Assembly: GCF_013760845.1 (NCBI RefSeq)
Contig: NZ_JACDUU010000011.1
Coordinates: forward strand, 1-57,044
DNA: 57,044 bases
DNA from: [Anoxybacillus] calidus
Lineage (GTDB): Bacteria; Bacillota; Bacilli; Bacillales; Anoxybacillaceae
Reading direction: 5' to 3'
A program made the translations under genes and the position numbers. Positions within the stretch are counted from its first letter, which is position 1. Each line of letters opens with the position of its first letter. The notes under the pieces are model-generated. The model was not told the DNA's origin. It saw nothing but the letters and a program-made list of their open reading frames with translations, and searched no databases. Shown in pieces: positions 1 through 7,781 of this stretch.

Positions 1-97
1 ACTCAGAAGCAAGCTTCTTTGTGGTCCGCTCGACTTGCATGTATTAGGCACGCCGCCAGCGTTCGTCCTGAGCCAGGATCAAACTCTCCAATAAAAG
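1..97 (-). rRNA. 16S ribosomal RNA, 5' end only
   Basis: The reverse complement reads into the universal 16S start (GAGAGTTTGATCCTGGCTCAG), followed by the usual first helix. Only about 97 nt lie in the window. The 5' boundary is set by similarity to the Bacillus 16S start. The leader at about 98-160 carries the Bacillus-type pre-rRNA segment TTCTTTGAAAACT. The tRNA cluster reads directly into it on the same strand, so both belong to one transcript. Confidence 0.95.
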
Positions 98-162
98 TTA
101 TATACCTAGCAAATTGACGTGGACGCTTCGTTTTGTTCAGTTTTCAAAGAACATTTATTTTA

Positions 163-236
163 TGGAGCGGGTGATGGGAATCGAACCCACGACATCAGCT
201 TGGAAGGCTGAGGTTTTACCACTAAACTACACCCGC
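163..236 (-). tRNA. tRNA-Gly (TCC)
   Basis: Complete cloverleaf on minus: 5' GCGGGTG pairs with CACCCGC, anticodon loop CTTCCAA, T arm GGTTCGATTCC, encoded CCA. It is the last tRNA before the 16S gene in the same transcript. Confidence 0.95.
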
Positions 237-248
237 ATATAGCCTGAC

Positions 249-325
249 TGGTCGGGAAGACAGGATTCGAACCTGCGACCCCATGGTCCCAAACCATGTG
301 CTCTACCAAGCTGAGCTACTTCCCG
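249..325 (-). tRNA. tRNA-Pro (TGG)
   Basis: Complete minus-strand tRNA with acceptor CGGGAAG/CTTCCCG, anticodon TGG in loop TTTGGGA, and an encoded CCA. Confidence 0.95.
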
Positions 326-332
326 TTAAATA

Positions 333-409
333 TGGCGCGCTCGAGAGGATTCGAACCCCTAACCTTCTGATCCGTAGTCAGATGCTCTATCCAATTGAGC
401 TACGAGCGC
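333..409 (-). tRNA. tRNA-Arg (ACG)
   Basis: Complete minus-strand tRNA with acceptor GCGCTCG/CGAGCGC, anticodon ACG and encoded CCA. After A34 deamination to inosine it would read CGC, the codon displayed by the T-box leader in front of argS at 20311. The discriminator base is G. Confidence 0.95.
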
Positions 410-472
410 TTAATTCTTAAGAGACGTTTTCTATTATATATCATCAAAAATGTTTTTGCAACACTTTTTTGA

Positions 473-555
<83 letters not shown>

Positions 556-566
556 GATATCAATGG

Positions 567-651
567 TGGTGCGGGTGGAGGGACTTGAACCCCCACGCCT
601 TGCGGCGCCAGATCCTAAGTCTGGTGCGTCTGCCAATTCCGCCACACCCGC
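567..651 (-). tRNA. tRNA-Leu (TAG)
   Basis: Class II tRNA with acceptor GCGGGTG/CACCCGC, anticodon TAG and encoded CCA. Confidence 0.94.
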
Positions 652-655
652 AAAA

Positions 656-731
656 TGGTGAGCCATGGAGGACTCGAACCTCCGACCCTCTGATTAAAAG
701 TCAGATGCTCTACCTGCTGAGCTAATGGCTC
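656..731 (-). tRNA. tRNA-Lys (TTT), copy 1
   Basis: Minus-strand tRNA with anticodon TTT and encoded CCA. The mature body is identical to the second copy at 56647-56719, which lacks the encoded CCA. Confidence 0.95.
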
Positions 732-741
732 GTTTTCTTAA

Positions 742-816
742 TGGCTGGGCTAGCTGGATTCGAACCAGCGCATCACGGAGTCAAAGTCCGTTGCCTTACC
801 GCTTGGCTATAGCCCA
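742..816 (-). tRNA. tRNA-Gln (TTG), copy 1
   Basis: Minus-strand tRNA with acceptor TGGGCTA/TAGCCCA, anticodon TTG and encoded CCA. It matches the copy at 56729-56803. The spacer upstream of it is also shared with that copy. Confidence 0.95.
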
Positions 817-873
817 ATGATGCTACTTCGTGAAATACTCCTTTGAATATACCCCATGAATTCACACCGCAGA

Positions 874-913
874 ATAATTTCAAGAATTTCTATCAAGAAA
901 TTCGGGGAATTAT
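874..913 (-). repeat. Conserved hairpin in tRNA spacer, copy 1
   Basis: In the spacer between tRNA-Gln and tRNA-Asp, ATAATT pairs with AATTAT and, inside it, GAATTTCT pairs with AGAAATTC around a 4-nt loop. The second tRNA cluster has the same two-tier hairpin at 56860-56901 with a different loop. The surrounding ~110 nt are clearly related in both copies. Function unknown. Confidence 0.6.
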
Positions 914-942
914 CCGACGTTGATATAACACTTTCAAATCAA

Positions 943-1018
943 TGGCGGTCCCGACGGGACTCGAACCCGCGATCTCCTGCGTGACAGGCAGGCATGTTAA
1001 CCACTACACTACGGGACC
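943..1018 (-). tRNA. tRNA-Asp (GTC)
   Basis: Minus-strand tRNA with acceptor GGTCCCG/CGGGACC, anticodon GTC and encoded CCA. Confidence 0.95.
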
Positions 1019-1030
1019 AATATTTTGATA

Positions 1031-1106
1031 TGGTGGAGGATGACGGGATCGAACCGCCGACCCCTTGCTTGTAAGGCAAGTGCTCTCCCAGCTGAGCTAA
1101 TCCTCC
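1031..1106 (-). tRNA. tRNA-Val (TAC)
   Basis: Minus-strand tRNA with acceptor GGAGGAT/ATCCTCC, anticodon TAC and encoded CCA. Confidence 0.95.
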
Positions 1107-1175
1107 ATAGCAAACAAACGGGAGGTGGTGTTCACTTTCAACAAAGGAAAGTTCCCAACATCTCCCACTAAAAGA

Positions 1176-1247
1176 TGACCCGTACGGGATTCGAACCCGT
1201 GTTACCGCCGTGAAAGGGCGGTGTCTTAACCACTTGACCAACGGGCC
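1176..1247 (-). tRNA. tRNA-Glu (TTC), no encoded CCA
   Basis: Minus-strand tRNA with acceptor GGCCCGT/ACGGGTC and anticodon TTC. The discriminator A is followed by TCTTT, so CCA is not encoded. Confidence 0.94.
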
Positions 1248-1265
1248 ATATTACATATTTCAAAG

Positions 1266-1358
1266 TGGCGGAGAAGGCGGGATTTGAACCCGCGCGCCGC
1301 AAAAACGCGACCTAACGGTTTAGCAAACCGTCCCCTTCAGCCACTTGGGTACTTCTCC
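1266..1358 (-). tRNA. tRNA-Ser (GCT)
   Basis: Class II tRNA with a long variable arm, acceptor GGAGAAG/CTTCTCC, anticodon GCT, encoded CCA. Confidence 0.95.
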
Positions 1359-1360
1359 AA

Positions 1361-1435
1361 TGGCTCCGCAAGTAGGATTCGAACCTACGACCTACCGGTT
1401 AACAGCCGGTTGCTCTACCGCTGAGCTATTGCGGA
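1361..1435 (-). tRNA. tRNA-Asn (GTT)
   Basis: First gene of the minus-strand tRNA-rRNA transcript. Acceptor TCCGCAA/TTGCGGA, anticodon GTT, encoded CCA. Its 3' end lies only 2 nt from the 5' end of tRNA-Ser. Confidence 0.95.
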
Positions 1436-1478
1436 ATAAATTAGCGGTCAATATCTTTTATCAACAAACTTCCTGAAA

Positions 1479-1512
1479 AACTGTTTTAGTTATAAGCTAA
1501 TCCAAAACAGTT
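1479..1512 (-). promoter_or_regulatory. Leader hairpin of tRNA-rRNA operon
   Basis: AACTGTTTT pairs perfectly with AAAACAGTT around a 16-nt loop, just downstream of the operon promoter. On the transcribed strand the stem runs into five U residues. It could be a weak attenuator or a processing signal. Function is inferred from position only. Confidence 0.45.
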
Positions 1513-1530
1513 GTCTTCCTGACTTCTTTT

Positions 1531-1559
1531 ATTATAGTGGGATGCTTATCGGTTGTCAA
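1531..1559 (-). promoter_or_regulatory. Sigma-A promoter of the tRNA-16S operon
   Basis: On minus: TTGACA at 1554-1559, 17-nt spacer, TATAAT at 1531-1536. Both hexamers match consensus exactly, as expected for a stable-RNA promoter. Transcription would begin near 1524 and run through the twelve tRNAs into 16S. Confidence 0.85.
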
Positions 1560-1644
1560 CATATTTTTTTACTATTCTTTTCGAAACCGCCTATCAACGA
1601 CGGCTTTTATAATTTAACATACATATATCTCTTCCGTCAACTAT

Positions 1645-2100
1645 TTATTTTAATTTTTTTAAGCGACCTTGGCAGTTGCCACAAACATAGCGTTCTGTGT
1701 TGATTCTTTTTCTCCTTTTGTACTGTACGCCGCAAGCTGTGCAAATATAAATATGAATGGAGATGCTTTTTTTTCTTAATTCACCCGGCAATGGTTTGCA
1801 AAATCTTGGTGCTCCCACTTGCTTTAACAAAACGCGGAAATCATTGTCTCGATGTCGATAGCCTTTTCCCTCTAAATGGAGATGATAATGACATAGCTCA
1901 TGTTTAATAATCGCAATCAACTCTTCTTCTCCAAACACTTCGTAATATTTCGGGTTAAGTTCAATGTTGTGAGAAAGCAATAAATATCTTCCTCCTGTCG
2001 TTCGCAAGCGCGGATTAAAGACCGCTTGATGTTTAAACGGTTTGCCAAAAAAACGCAAGGAAATGTGTTCTACCAATTGCTGCAGTTTCCTCTGCTCCAT
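1645..2100 (-). CDS. ydcK: SprT-like zinc metalloprotease-fold protein (YdcK)
   Basis: 151-aa SprT-family protein. The zinc-binding motif HELCH is at residues 67-71, and a C-terminal zinc ribbon has Cys120, Cys123, Cys140 and Cys143. The family resembles DNA-repair proteases of the Spartan type, but bacterial substrates are not established. The start was placed at ATG 2100 because AAAGGAG lies 8-9 nt upstream; a further in-frame start 24 nt upstream lacks this. The gene sits between tex/cmpA and the tRNA cluster exactly as B. subtilis ydcK does. Confidence 0.9.
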   Translation of the reverse strand: MEQRKLQQLVEHISLRFFGKPFKHQAVFNPRLRTTGGRYLLLSHNIELNPKYYEVFGEEELIAIIKHELCHYHLHLEGKGYRHRDNDFRVLLKQVGAPRFCKPLPGELRKKSISIHIYICTACGVQYKRRKRINTERYVCGNCQGRLKKLK

Positions 2101-2201
2101 AGTGATCTCTCCTTTTTGACACAAGACAACTTATCTATACATAAACTATATACTAACTTTCTTTTTCTTTTTAAACAAATGTCTAATGGAGGTTTGCCAA
2201 A

Positions 2202-2315
2202 ATGCCTACATGGTTAAAAAATCAGATGATGCGTGCTTATTACGAAAAAAATAGATATCAAATTAAACTGTTAAACCAATGCTGGTTCTTTTATAGAAAA
2301 AAACACTGCTCGTAA
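2202..2315 (+). CDS. cmpA: Cortex morphogenetic protein CmpA
   Basis: 37-aa product starting MPTWLKNQM and ending FYRKKHCS. It is recognised from the small B. subtilis CmpA protein, which shares the QIKLLNQCW core and YRKKHCS tail. CmpA is made in the mother cell during sporulation and works with ClpXP to remove defective coat protein SpoIVA. The ribosome site TGGAGG lies 9 nt before the ATG. The gene is divergent from ydcK, and its stop codon falls in the loop of the terminator shared with tex. A sigma-E promoter is expected but I could not assign one confidently. Confidence 0.85.
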   Translation: MPTWLKNQMMRAYYEKNRYQIKLLNQCWFFYRKKHCS

Positions 2316-2330
2316 AAGCAGTGTTTTTTT
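2298..2330. terminator. Bidirectional terminator of cmpA and tex
   Basis: AACACTGCT (2302-2310) pairs with AGCAGTGTT (2317-2325), with A-runs before and T-runs after, so it works on both strands. The loop contains the cmpA TAA codon. Confidence 0.85.
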
Positions 2331-2341
2331 CTAGAATCCTT

Positions 2342-4504
2342 TTAACGAGGAGGCAGCATGGATAAAGATACACGTCCTTTTGTGACATCAACATCTTCTA
2401 CCCATACTTTAACAACATCACCTACAGAAACAACATCTAAAGGATGCTTTACATATTTGTCGCTTAATTTTGAAATATGAACAAGCCCGTCCTGCTTAAC
2501 CCCAATATCAACAAACGCACCGAAATCAACGACGTTGCGTATGGTTCCTTCTAGTTCCATTCCTTTTTGTAAATCTTCCAGTTTTAAGACATCTTTTTTC
2601 AATAACGGTTTCGGCAAATCGTCACGCGGATCTCTTTCCGGACGAATCAGTGCATCAATAATATCTTTTAAGGTCAATTCTCCAATCCCGAGAGCAGTTG
2701 CAGTGTCTTTGATTGATAAATTTTCAAGCGCTTGACGAAGCTTTTCACTTCCCAAATCTTTTGTCGTAGCACCAATTTGCTTCAACAATTCTTTTACTTT
2801 TTTGTAGTTTTCTGGATGAATGGCTGTTCGATCCAAAGGCTCGTCTCCATCAATAATCCGCAAGAAACCGATACACTGTTCATACGTTTTCGCCCCTAGC
2901 CTTGGAATGGCTTTTAATTCGCTGCGATTTTTAAATTTCCCTTGTTCTTCCCTGCGCTTCACGATATTTTCAGCAACTGTTTTCGATAGCCCCGATACAT
3001 ACTGCAACAATGCTGCCGAAGCTGTATTCACATTCACCCCAACTTGGTTTACAACTGTTTCAACAACAAAGTTTAATGACTCCGCCAGCTTTTTCTGCGA
3101 AACATCATGCTGATATTGCCCAACCCCTACCGATTTTGGGTCAATTTTCACCAGTTCTGCAAGCGGATCCTGCACACGCCGCGCGATGGAAACAGCGCTT
3201 CTTTCCTCTACTTGCAAGTCTGGAAATTCTTTACGGGCAAGCTCTGAAGCAGAATAGACGCTCGCTCCTGCTTCGTTGACAATCATATAAAACACATCTT
3301 CGTTCAGTTCTTTTATCGTATCAGCTACAAATTGTTCCGTTTCACGCGAAGCTGTTCCGTTGCCGATCGCAATCATTTCTACCGAATAGTTGTTAATCAT
3401 TTCGAGCAGCTTTTTCTTTGCTTCTTCTAATTGATTTTTTGGCGGATGCGGATAAATCACGTCAATTTTTAATAATTTTCCTGTCTCATCGACAACCGCT
3501 AATTTACATCCTGTCCGATAAGCAGGGTCAATTCCTAATACCGTCTTCCCTTTCAATGGTGGCTGCAATAAAAGCTTTCGTAAATTTTCTGCAAAAATAT
3601 GAATAGCACGCTCTTCTGCTTTTTCCGTTAATTCATTGCGAATTTCTCTTTCTACAGCCGGTTCAATTAAACGTTTATAACTATCTTCAATAGCTTCAGA
3701 AACAAAATTTGCTACTTTTGAATTCTCGTGTAAAATCACTTTTTTTCTTAAGTAATTTAAAATATCATCAACAGGAGCTTTGATGGAAACGCGTAAAATA
3801 TCTTCTTTTTCCCCGCGGTTAAGCGCCAACACTCGATGCGGAACAATTTTATGAACAGGCTCCTCATATTCGTAGTACATTTCGTACACTTTTTTTTCGT
3901 CCTTCTCTGTGTCTTTAGCGACAGATACAACGATTCCTTTTTTAAATGTCTCCGTACGAATCCACTGACGAAATGTTGCATCATCAGCCACTTTCTCAGC
4001 GATAATATCCTTGGCACCTTGAATGGCTTCTTCAATCGAATGAACTTCTTTTTCCTCAGAAAGAAACTGAGATGCTTTTTCTTCTACCGATTCATTCATT
4101 GGGAATGTTAAAATCCATTCCGCCAATGGCTCAAGCCCTTTTTCCTTGGCGATGGTCGCTTTTGTACGCCGCTTCTGTTTGTATGGGCGATATAAATCCT
4201 CTACTTGCTGTAATTTAGTCGCTTGTAAAATGGCTGTTTTTAATTCTTCCGTTAGCTTTCCTTGTTCATCAATAAGCCTTAGCACTTCTTCTTTGCGCGA
4301 CTCAAGATTTTGAAGATATTGCCATTTTTCTAATACCTCACGAATTTGCACTTCATCCAGAGCACCTGTTAACTCTTTGCGATAACGAGCAATGAATGGA
4401 ACCGTGTTTCCTTCTTCAAAAAGAGAAATGACATTTTCTACCCGCTGAGCGGCAATATTTAGCTCTTGTGCAATGATGTGAATCAGCTTTTCTCGCTTCT
4501 CCAA
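2342..4504 (-). CDS. tex: Tex family RNA-binding protein
   Basis: 720-aa Tex/YdcI protein, a cytosolic nucleic-acid-binding factor linked to transcription and RNA turnover in other bacteria. In order: N-terminal helical Tex domain (about 1-190), YqgF/RNase-H-like domain with GIDPAYRTGCK near residue 325, helix-hairpin-helix region (about 490-560), and a C-terminal S1 RNA-binding domain from about 648 (GTIRNVVDFGAFVDIG). Length is normal for the family. The start is a TTG at 4502-4504, supported by AGGAGGA 6 nt upstream. In B. subtilis the rsb-sigB operon lies between ndoA and this gene; here only 232 nt separate them. Confidence 0.93.
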   Translation of the reverse strand: MEKREKLIHIIAQELNIAAQRVENVISLFEEGNTVPFIARYRKELTGALDEVQIREVLEKWQYLQNLESRKEEVLRLIDEQGKLTEELKTAILQATKLQQVEDLYRPYKQKRRTKATIAKEKGLEPLAEWILTFPMNESVEEKASQFLSEEKEVHSIEEAIQGAKDIIAEKVADDATFRQWIRTETFKKGIVVSVAKDTEKDEKKVYEMYYEYEEPVHKIVPHRVLALNRGEKEDILRVSIKAPVDDILNYLRKKVILHENSKVANFVSEAIEDSYKRLIEPAVEREIRNELTEKAEERAIHIFAENLRKLLLQPPLKGKTVLGIDPAYRTGCKLAVVDETGKLLKIDVIYPHPPKNQLEEAKKKLLEMINNYSVEMIAIGNGTASRETEQFVADTIKELNEDVFYMIVNEAGASVYSASELARKEFPDLQVEERSAVSIARRVQDPLAELVKIDPKSVGVGQYQHDVSQKKLAESLNFVVETVVNQVGVNVNTASAALLQYVSGLSKTVAENIVKRREEQGKFKNRSELKAIPRLGAKTYEQCIGFLRIIDGDEPLDRTAIHPENYKKVKELLKQIGATTKDLGSEKLRQALENLSIKDTATALGIGELTLKDIIDALIRPERDPRDDLPKPLLKKDVLKLEDLQKGMELEGTIRNVVDFGAFVDIGVKQDGLVHISKLSDKYVKHPLDVVSVGDVVKVWVEDVDVTKGRVSLSMLPPR

Positions 4505-4673
4505 AGCAATTCCTCCTAGAATGTGAAAAGGTTTGTTCCTTCATTTTACCAAAACTTACATACAAATAGTATTGAAATAGAAAAGCTATCTTTCCCCTCT
4601 TGGACTATTCCCACTTAACACCCTTATAGGTCATTTGAATGGGGAGACTTCTCAGTTGTTTATGATAAAAAAT

Positions 4674-4705
4674 AAAAATAGCTACGGCTTGCGGTAGCTA
4701 TTTTT
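4674..4705. terminator. Bidirectional terminator downstream of ndoA
   Basis: AAAAATAGCTAC pairs with GTAGCTATTTTT around an 8-nt loop, 32 nt after the ndoA stop on minus. The rest of 4505-4736 holds no recognisable gene. Confidence 0.8.
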
Positions 4706-4736
4706 CTAAATATTCAAACATATAGATTTGCACAAA

Positions 4737-5087
4737 TTAAAAATCAATGAGTCCTAGGCTGATTTGAAGAGCTTCATCCACTTTATCCATCATCTCATCA
4801 TCGAGATGAGTAATCTTATCTGTTAAGCGTTGTTTATCAATCGTCCGTATTTGTTCCAGAAGGATAACGGAATCCCGCTCAAATCCGTAGCGTTTCGCAT
4901 CAATTTCCACGTGCGTTGGCAATTTCGCTTTTTGGATTTGCGCGGTAATAGCCGCCACTATTACAGTAGGACTAAAACGGTTTCCAATATCATTCTGAAT
5001 AACTAATACCGGACGAACGCCTCCTTGCTCTGAGCCAACTACCGGGGAAAGGTCTGCAAAATACACGTCGCCACGCTTGACAATCAA
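4737..5087 (-). CDS. ndoA: Endoribonuclease toxin NdoA (MazF/EndoA)
   Basis: 116-aa MazF-family toxin that cleaves mRNA; B. subtilis EndoA cuts at UACAU. The family's active-site residues are present: Arg25 in GGVRPV, Thr48 in AAIT, and His59. The start is TTG at 5085-5087, as in B. subtilis, preceded by a G-rich ribosome site that overlaps the last codons of ndoAI. The 4-nt gap between the genes implies translational coupling with the antitoxin. Confidence 0.93.
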   Translation of the reverse strand: MIVKRGDVYFADLSPVVGSEQGGVRPVLVIQNDIGNRFSPTVIVAAITAQIQKAKLPTHVEIDAKRYGFERDSVILLEQIRTIDKQRLTDKITHLDDEMMDKVDEALQISLGLIDF

Positions 5088-5091
5088 AGGA

Positions 5092-5373
5092 TTACCCCCC
5101 GCTAACTAAACGTTCAACGGTGTGGTCGGCTTCATATTCTGCAAGAAACGCTTCCGATGCAATGGATAGATTAATTTTCGCCATTTCCATATAACCACGT
5201 CTCATCGCTTCACGGATTTGGCGCTTTTTACGCTCACGAATATACATTTTCGTCGCTTGATAAATAAGATCGCTGCGATTACCATTTTCTTGTTTTACAA
5301 TTCCGTCTAATTCTGTTACTAATGCTTGAGGTAGACGAATTACGATTTCTGTTGTTGCGCTAGATTCAGACAC
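5092..5373 (-). CDS. ndoAI: Antitoxin NdoAI (MazE-like, ribbon-helix-helix)
   Basis: 93-aa antitoxin with an N-terminal ribbon-helix-helix DNA-binding region ([18 protein letters not shown]) and a C-terminal toxin-binding tail ending VERLVSGG, matching B. subtilis NdoAI. The start was taken at GTG 5373 because GGAGG sits about 8 nt upstream; an ATG six bases earlier would almost abut the ribosome site. It forms an operon with ndoA. In B. subtilis alr lies directly upstream, but no alanine racemase is present here. Confidence 0.92.
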   Translation of the reverse strand: MSESSATTEIVIRLPQALVTELDGIVKQENGNRSDLIYQATKMYIRERKKRQIREAMRRGYMEMAKINLSIASEAFLAEYEADHTVERLVSGG

Positions 5374-5423
5374 AAACATGCACCTCCAAGAAACTACCGC
5401 CCAATTAAGTCACATTCATTTCA

Positions 5424-5451
5424 ATAATAACATTAAATCTTTTCCATGCAA
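5424..5451 (-). promoter_or_regulatory. Candidate promoter of ndoAI-ndoA
   Basis: On minus: TTGCAT at 5446-5451, 16-nt spacer, TATTAT at 5424-5429, about 50 nt before the ndoAI start. It is a fair sigma-A match in an AT-rich region, so moderate confidence. Confidence 0.4.
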
Positions 5452-5591
5452 AGCTATTTCCTTAATTCCCTACATATTATCGTCTGAAAAGTTGCTTGTT
5501 TATGCATATTAAATTCCATTTAAAACAAGATTTCTCTCTTCAATTATACTTTTCTTTTTCAAAAAAATACGAATACCGTACAAGTGAATGA

Positions 5592-5626
5592 TAAAAAAAC
5601 AGGCTCCTTTTATAATTGAGCCTGTG
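5592..5626 (-). terminator. Terminator of ydcC
   Basis: On minus, ACAGGCTC pairs with GAGCCTGT, followed by seven T residues. It lies just after the ydcC stop. Confidence 0.85.
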
Positions 5627-5636
5627 TAAACACATG

Positions 5637-6650
5637 TTATTTAATGGCTGTTCTTTGTACGGAACGGGCAACCATCATCATTTCTTCTCGTGTTAAATCG
5701 TTAGAAGCCAACGTAAATTCAACGCCTTTATATGACCAAGTAAGTGATTGATCAGTAAGCGCACCGATGGCAAATCCCAAGTCAACCGGCTCTCCTTTGA
5801 TAAGCGTAGATGTGCTCGTTGCTGGTAGCACGCGCGCTTTTTCTTGAATAAGAGTAAATGATTTTTCACCGCCAAACGTCATAATAATCCGTTTTCCATT
5901 CTCTGTTGCAATTTCTTTTTCCTCAATAGGTTCAACTCCTACTGGCAAATCGGCCGGGTACATTACTTCTAGCGTTGCATCATCTTCTTGTGCTATTGTT
6001 GGAACATCTAATTTCGCCCCTGTCATATTTTTCTTTGTATCAAATGCATCTTTATCAAACTTGGCATTAAATTCAACTTTGGAAAACTCGACCGTAAGTA
6101 ACGCATTCATATCTGGATCCATCACTTTTACAGAAACAGGAGACAAGTCTTTTTTGTTTAAAGTAATTTCTTGTTTGGGAATCATTTTGCTGTTTTGATA
6201 ATTCGTTTTTGTTTCGAAAACGTAATGTTTTTTTGTCGCTTTAAAGGAAGCCTTCGAATCGCTTAAGATGTCTTTTACTAAAGATTCGTATAAATATGCT
6301 TGACTACTGTTTTTGGGCCAATCGCTTTCAAAACGAAAGCTTTTGTTTAACGCTGGTGTTAAGACAAACACTCCTTCGTCATTGCGTAAAATCATTTGGT
6401 TTTGATCTTTTTGTGCATTTTTCAAATTGACGCGGTAGTAGGACGGCTGTTTATACCAAATCTCCACGTCATACACTTGCGGCTCTGAGCCAGTCGTTAA
6501 GGTCAATTTCGCTTCCGCTTTATAGCTGGACAGCTCCTCCATTTTTTCATCAAGTTCTTTGACTACGTCCTCTTGCGATTTTGACCCGCATGCAACTAGA
6601 GCGAAAACTAAAAAGATGGTTAGTAATGCCCCGAATAAATTTCTCCTCAT
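5637..6650 (-). CDS. ydcC: Lipoprotein YdcC (LolA-like outer-membrane-lipoprotein carrier fold)
   Basis: 337-aa secreted lipoprotein with a hydrophobic signal peptide and lipobox LVAC at Cys21. The body (about 30-210) resembles the LolA-like beta fold common in Gram-positive YdcC proteins. A C-terminal DUF4367-like part (about 230-335) contains repeated short hydrophobic strands. Exact function is unknown. The start ATG at 6650 follows AAAGGGG by 9 nt. It sits between acpS and ndoAI, as in B. subtilis except for the missing alr. Confidence 0.85.
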   Translation of the reverse strand: MRRNLFGALLTIFLVFALVACGSKSQEDVVKELDEKMEELSSYKAEAKLTLTTGSEPQVYDVEIWYKQPSYYRVNLKNAQKDQNQMILRNDEGVFVLTPALNKSFRFESDWPKNSSQAYLYESLVKDILSDSKASFKATKKHYVFETKTNYQNSKMIPKQEITLNKKDLSPVSVKVMDPDMNALLTVEFSKVEFNAKFDKDAFDTKKNMTGAKLDVPTIAQEDDATLEVMYPADLPVGVEPIEEKEIATENGKRIIMTFGGEKSFTLIQEKARVLPATSTSTLIKGEPVDLGFAIGALTDQSLTWSYKGVEFTLASNDLTREEMMMVARSVQRTAIK

Positions 6651-6742
6651 TTTTTCAACCCCTTTGCCTCATATAAACATCAAGAGATGTTCTCCCCCTT
6701 GCGCACTACAAATATATGAGACAAAGTTTTCAAATATGCAGA

Positions 6743-7105
6743 CTAGCTTGACAAGCGCTCAATAATTACTTGTGCAATCGCATATTCATCGCTATGAGAA
6801 ATCGATAAATGAATGTACTGTCCCGGAGTTCCTGAAAGGATAAAAGGCTTTCCTTTCTCATCATTATGTATGTGTATGTCCGCAAAAGAAAGCTCTTTGC
6901 CAATCCCCGTTCCTACCGCCTTGGCATAAGCTTCTTTAGCAGCAAATCTCCCCGCTAAAAATTCTATTTTTCTCGTTTCTGATAATTGAAAAAATCTTTT
7001 CTTCTCTTGCTCTGATAAAATTCGCTCAATAAATTTCGGCTGTCGTTCAACAATTTCTTTTATCCGCTTGATCTCCACAATATCAATTCCAATTCCAACA
7101 ATCAT
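6743..7105 (-). CDS. acpS: Holo-[acyl-carrier-protein] synthase AcpS
   Basis: 120-aa phosphopantetheinyl transferase that activates acyl carrier protein for fatty acid synthesis. It has the family's N-terminal GIGIDIVEI with the metal-binding Asp, and the [10 protein letters not shown] motif with the second metal ligand. Full length. Start ATG at 7105 follows AAGGAAGG. It is divergent from the rhomboid gene, with about 70 nt between them. Confidence 0.94.
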   Translation of the reverse strand: MIVGIGIDIVEIKRIKEIVERQPKFIERILSEQEKKRFFQLSETRKIEFLAGRFAAKEAYAKAVGTGIGKELSFADIHIHNDEKGKPFILSGTPGQYIHLSISHSDEYAIAQVIIERLSS

Positions 7106-7178
7106 TTCTTTTCCTTCCTTCTATCTGTTGTATTCATTACATACATATTTACAAAACAAGCTCTCAAGGAGGGAGTTT

Positions 7179-7781
7179 ATGTTTATACGTACTGAAAATA
7201 TTCAAACATTTGTCCGTTTATATCCTATCGTCTCAACTATTGTTATTACTCATGTTATTTGCTGGGTTTTCTTTTCGGTTCAGACGACGTTTACAAATTT
7301 TGTTCTAGAAAAACTAATCGGAACGAATACTTATATTCGCATGGGGGAATATTGGCGCCTTTTCACTCCGCTTTTTTTGCACCTTCATTTTGGTCATATG
7401 ATCATTAATTCGGTTTCCCTTATCCTTTTTGGCCCTGCTTTAGAAAAGATGCTTGGAACATATAAATTCATCATTGTCTATATATGGAGCGGCATATTTG
7501 CAAACATTGCTACTTTATTTCTCCTTCCGCCGCTGTATAGCCATTTAGGCGCTTCAAGTGCCATTTTTGGACTGTTTGGCGTGTATAGTTACCTCATTGT
7601 CATCCACAAAAATATCATCGACCGCCAGCACACACAAATCATTCTCACAAGTTTATGCATTGGTGTTATTATGACGGTAACGAACCCCAATATTAATACA
7701 ATCGCTCATACATTCGGATTTTTAGGCGGAGCAACGATTGCCCCATTTATCGCTTCCCGTCCAAATCCATATACGATATAG
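7179..7781 (+). CDS. ydcA: Rhomboid family intramembrane serine protease (YdcA)
   Basis: 200-aa membrane protein with about six transmembrane segments. The catalytic Ser lies in GASSAIFGLFG and the catalytic His in NTIAHTFGFLGG. The usual GxSG motif is GxSS here. Related proteins cleave membrane substrates inside the bilayer; substrates in bacilli are largely unknown. The start ATG at 7179 follows AAGGAGGGA by 4-5 nt, a little close. The gene ends directly against the stop of ydbT on the other strand with no base between. Confidence 0.85.
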   Translation: MFIRTENIQTFVRLYPIVSTIVITHVICWVFFSVQTTFTNFVLEKLIGTNTYIRMGEYWRLFTPLFLHLHFGHMIINSVSLILFGPALEKMLGTYKFIIVYIWSGIFANIATLFLLPPLYSHLGASSAIFGLFGVYSYLIVIHKNIIDRQHTQIILTSLCIGVIMTVTNPNINTIAHTFGFLGGATIAPFIASRPNPYTI

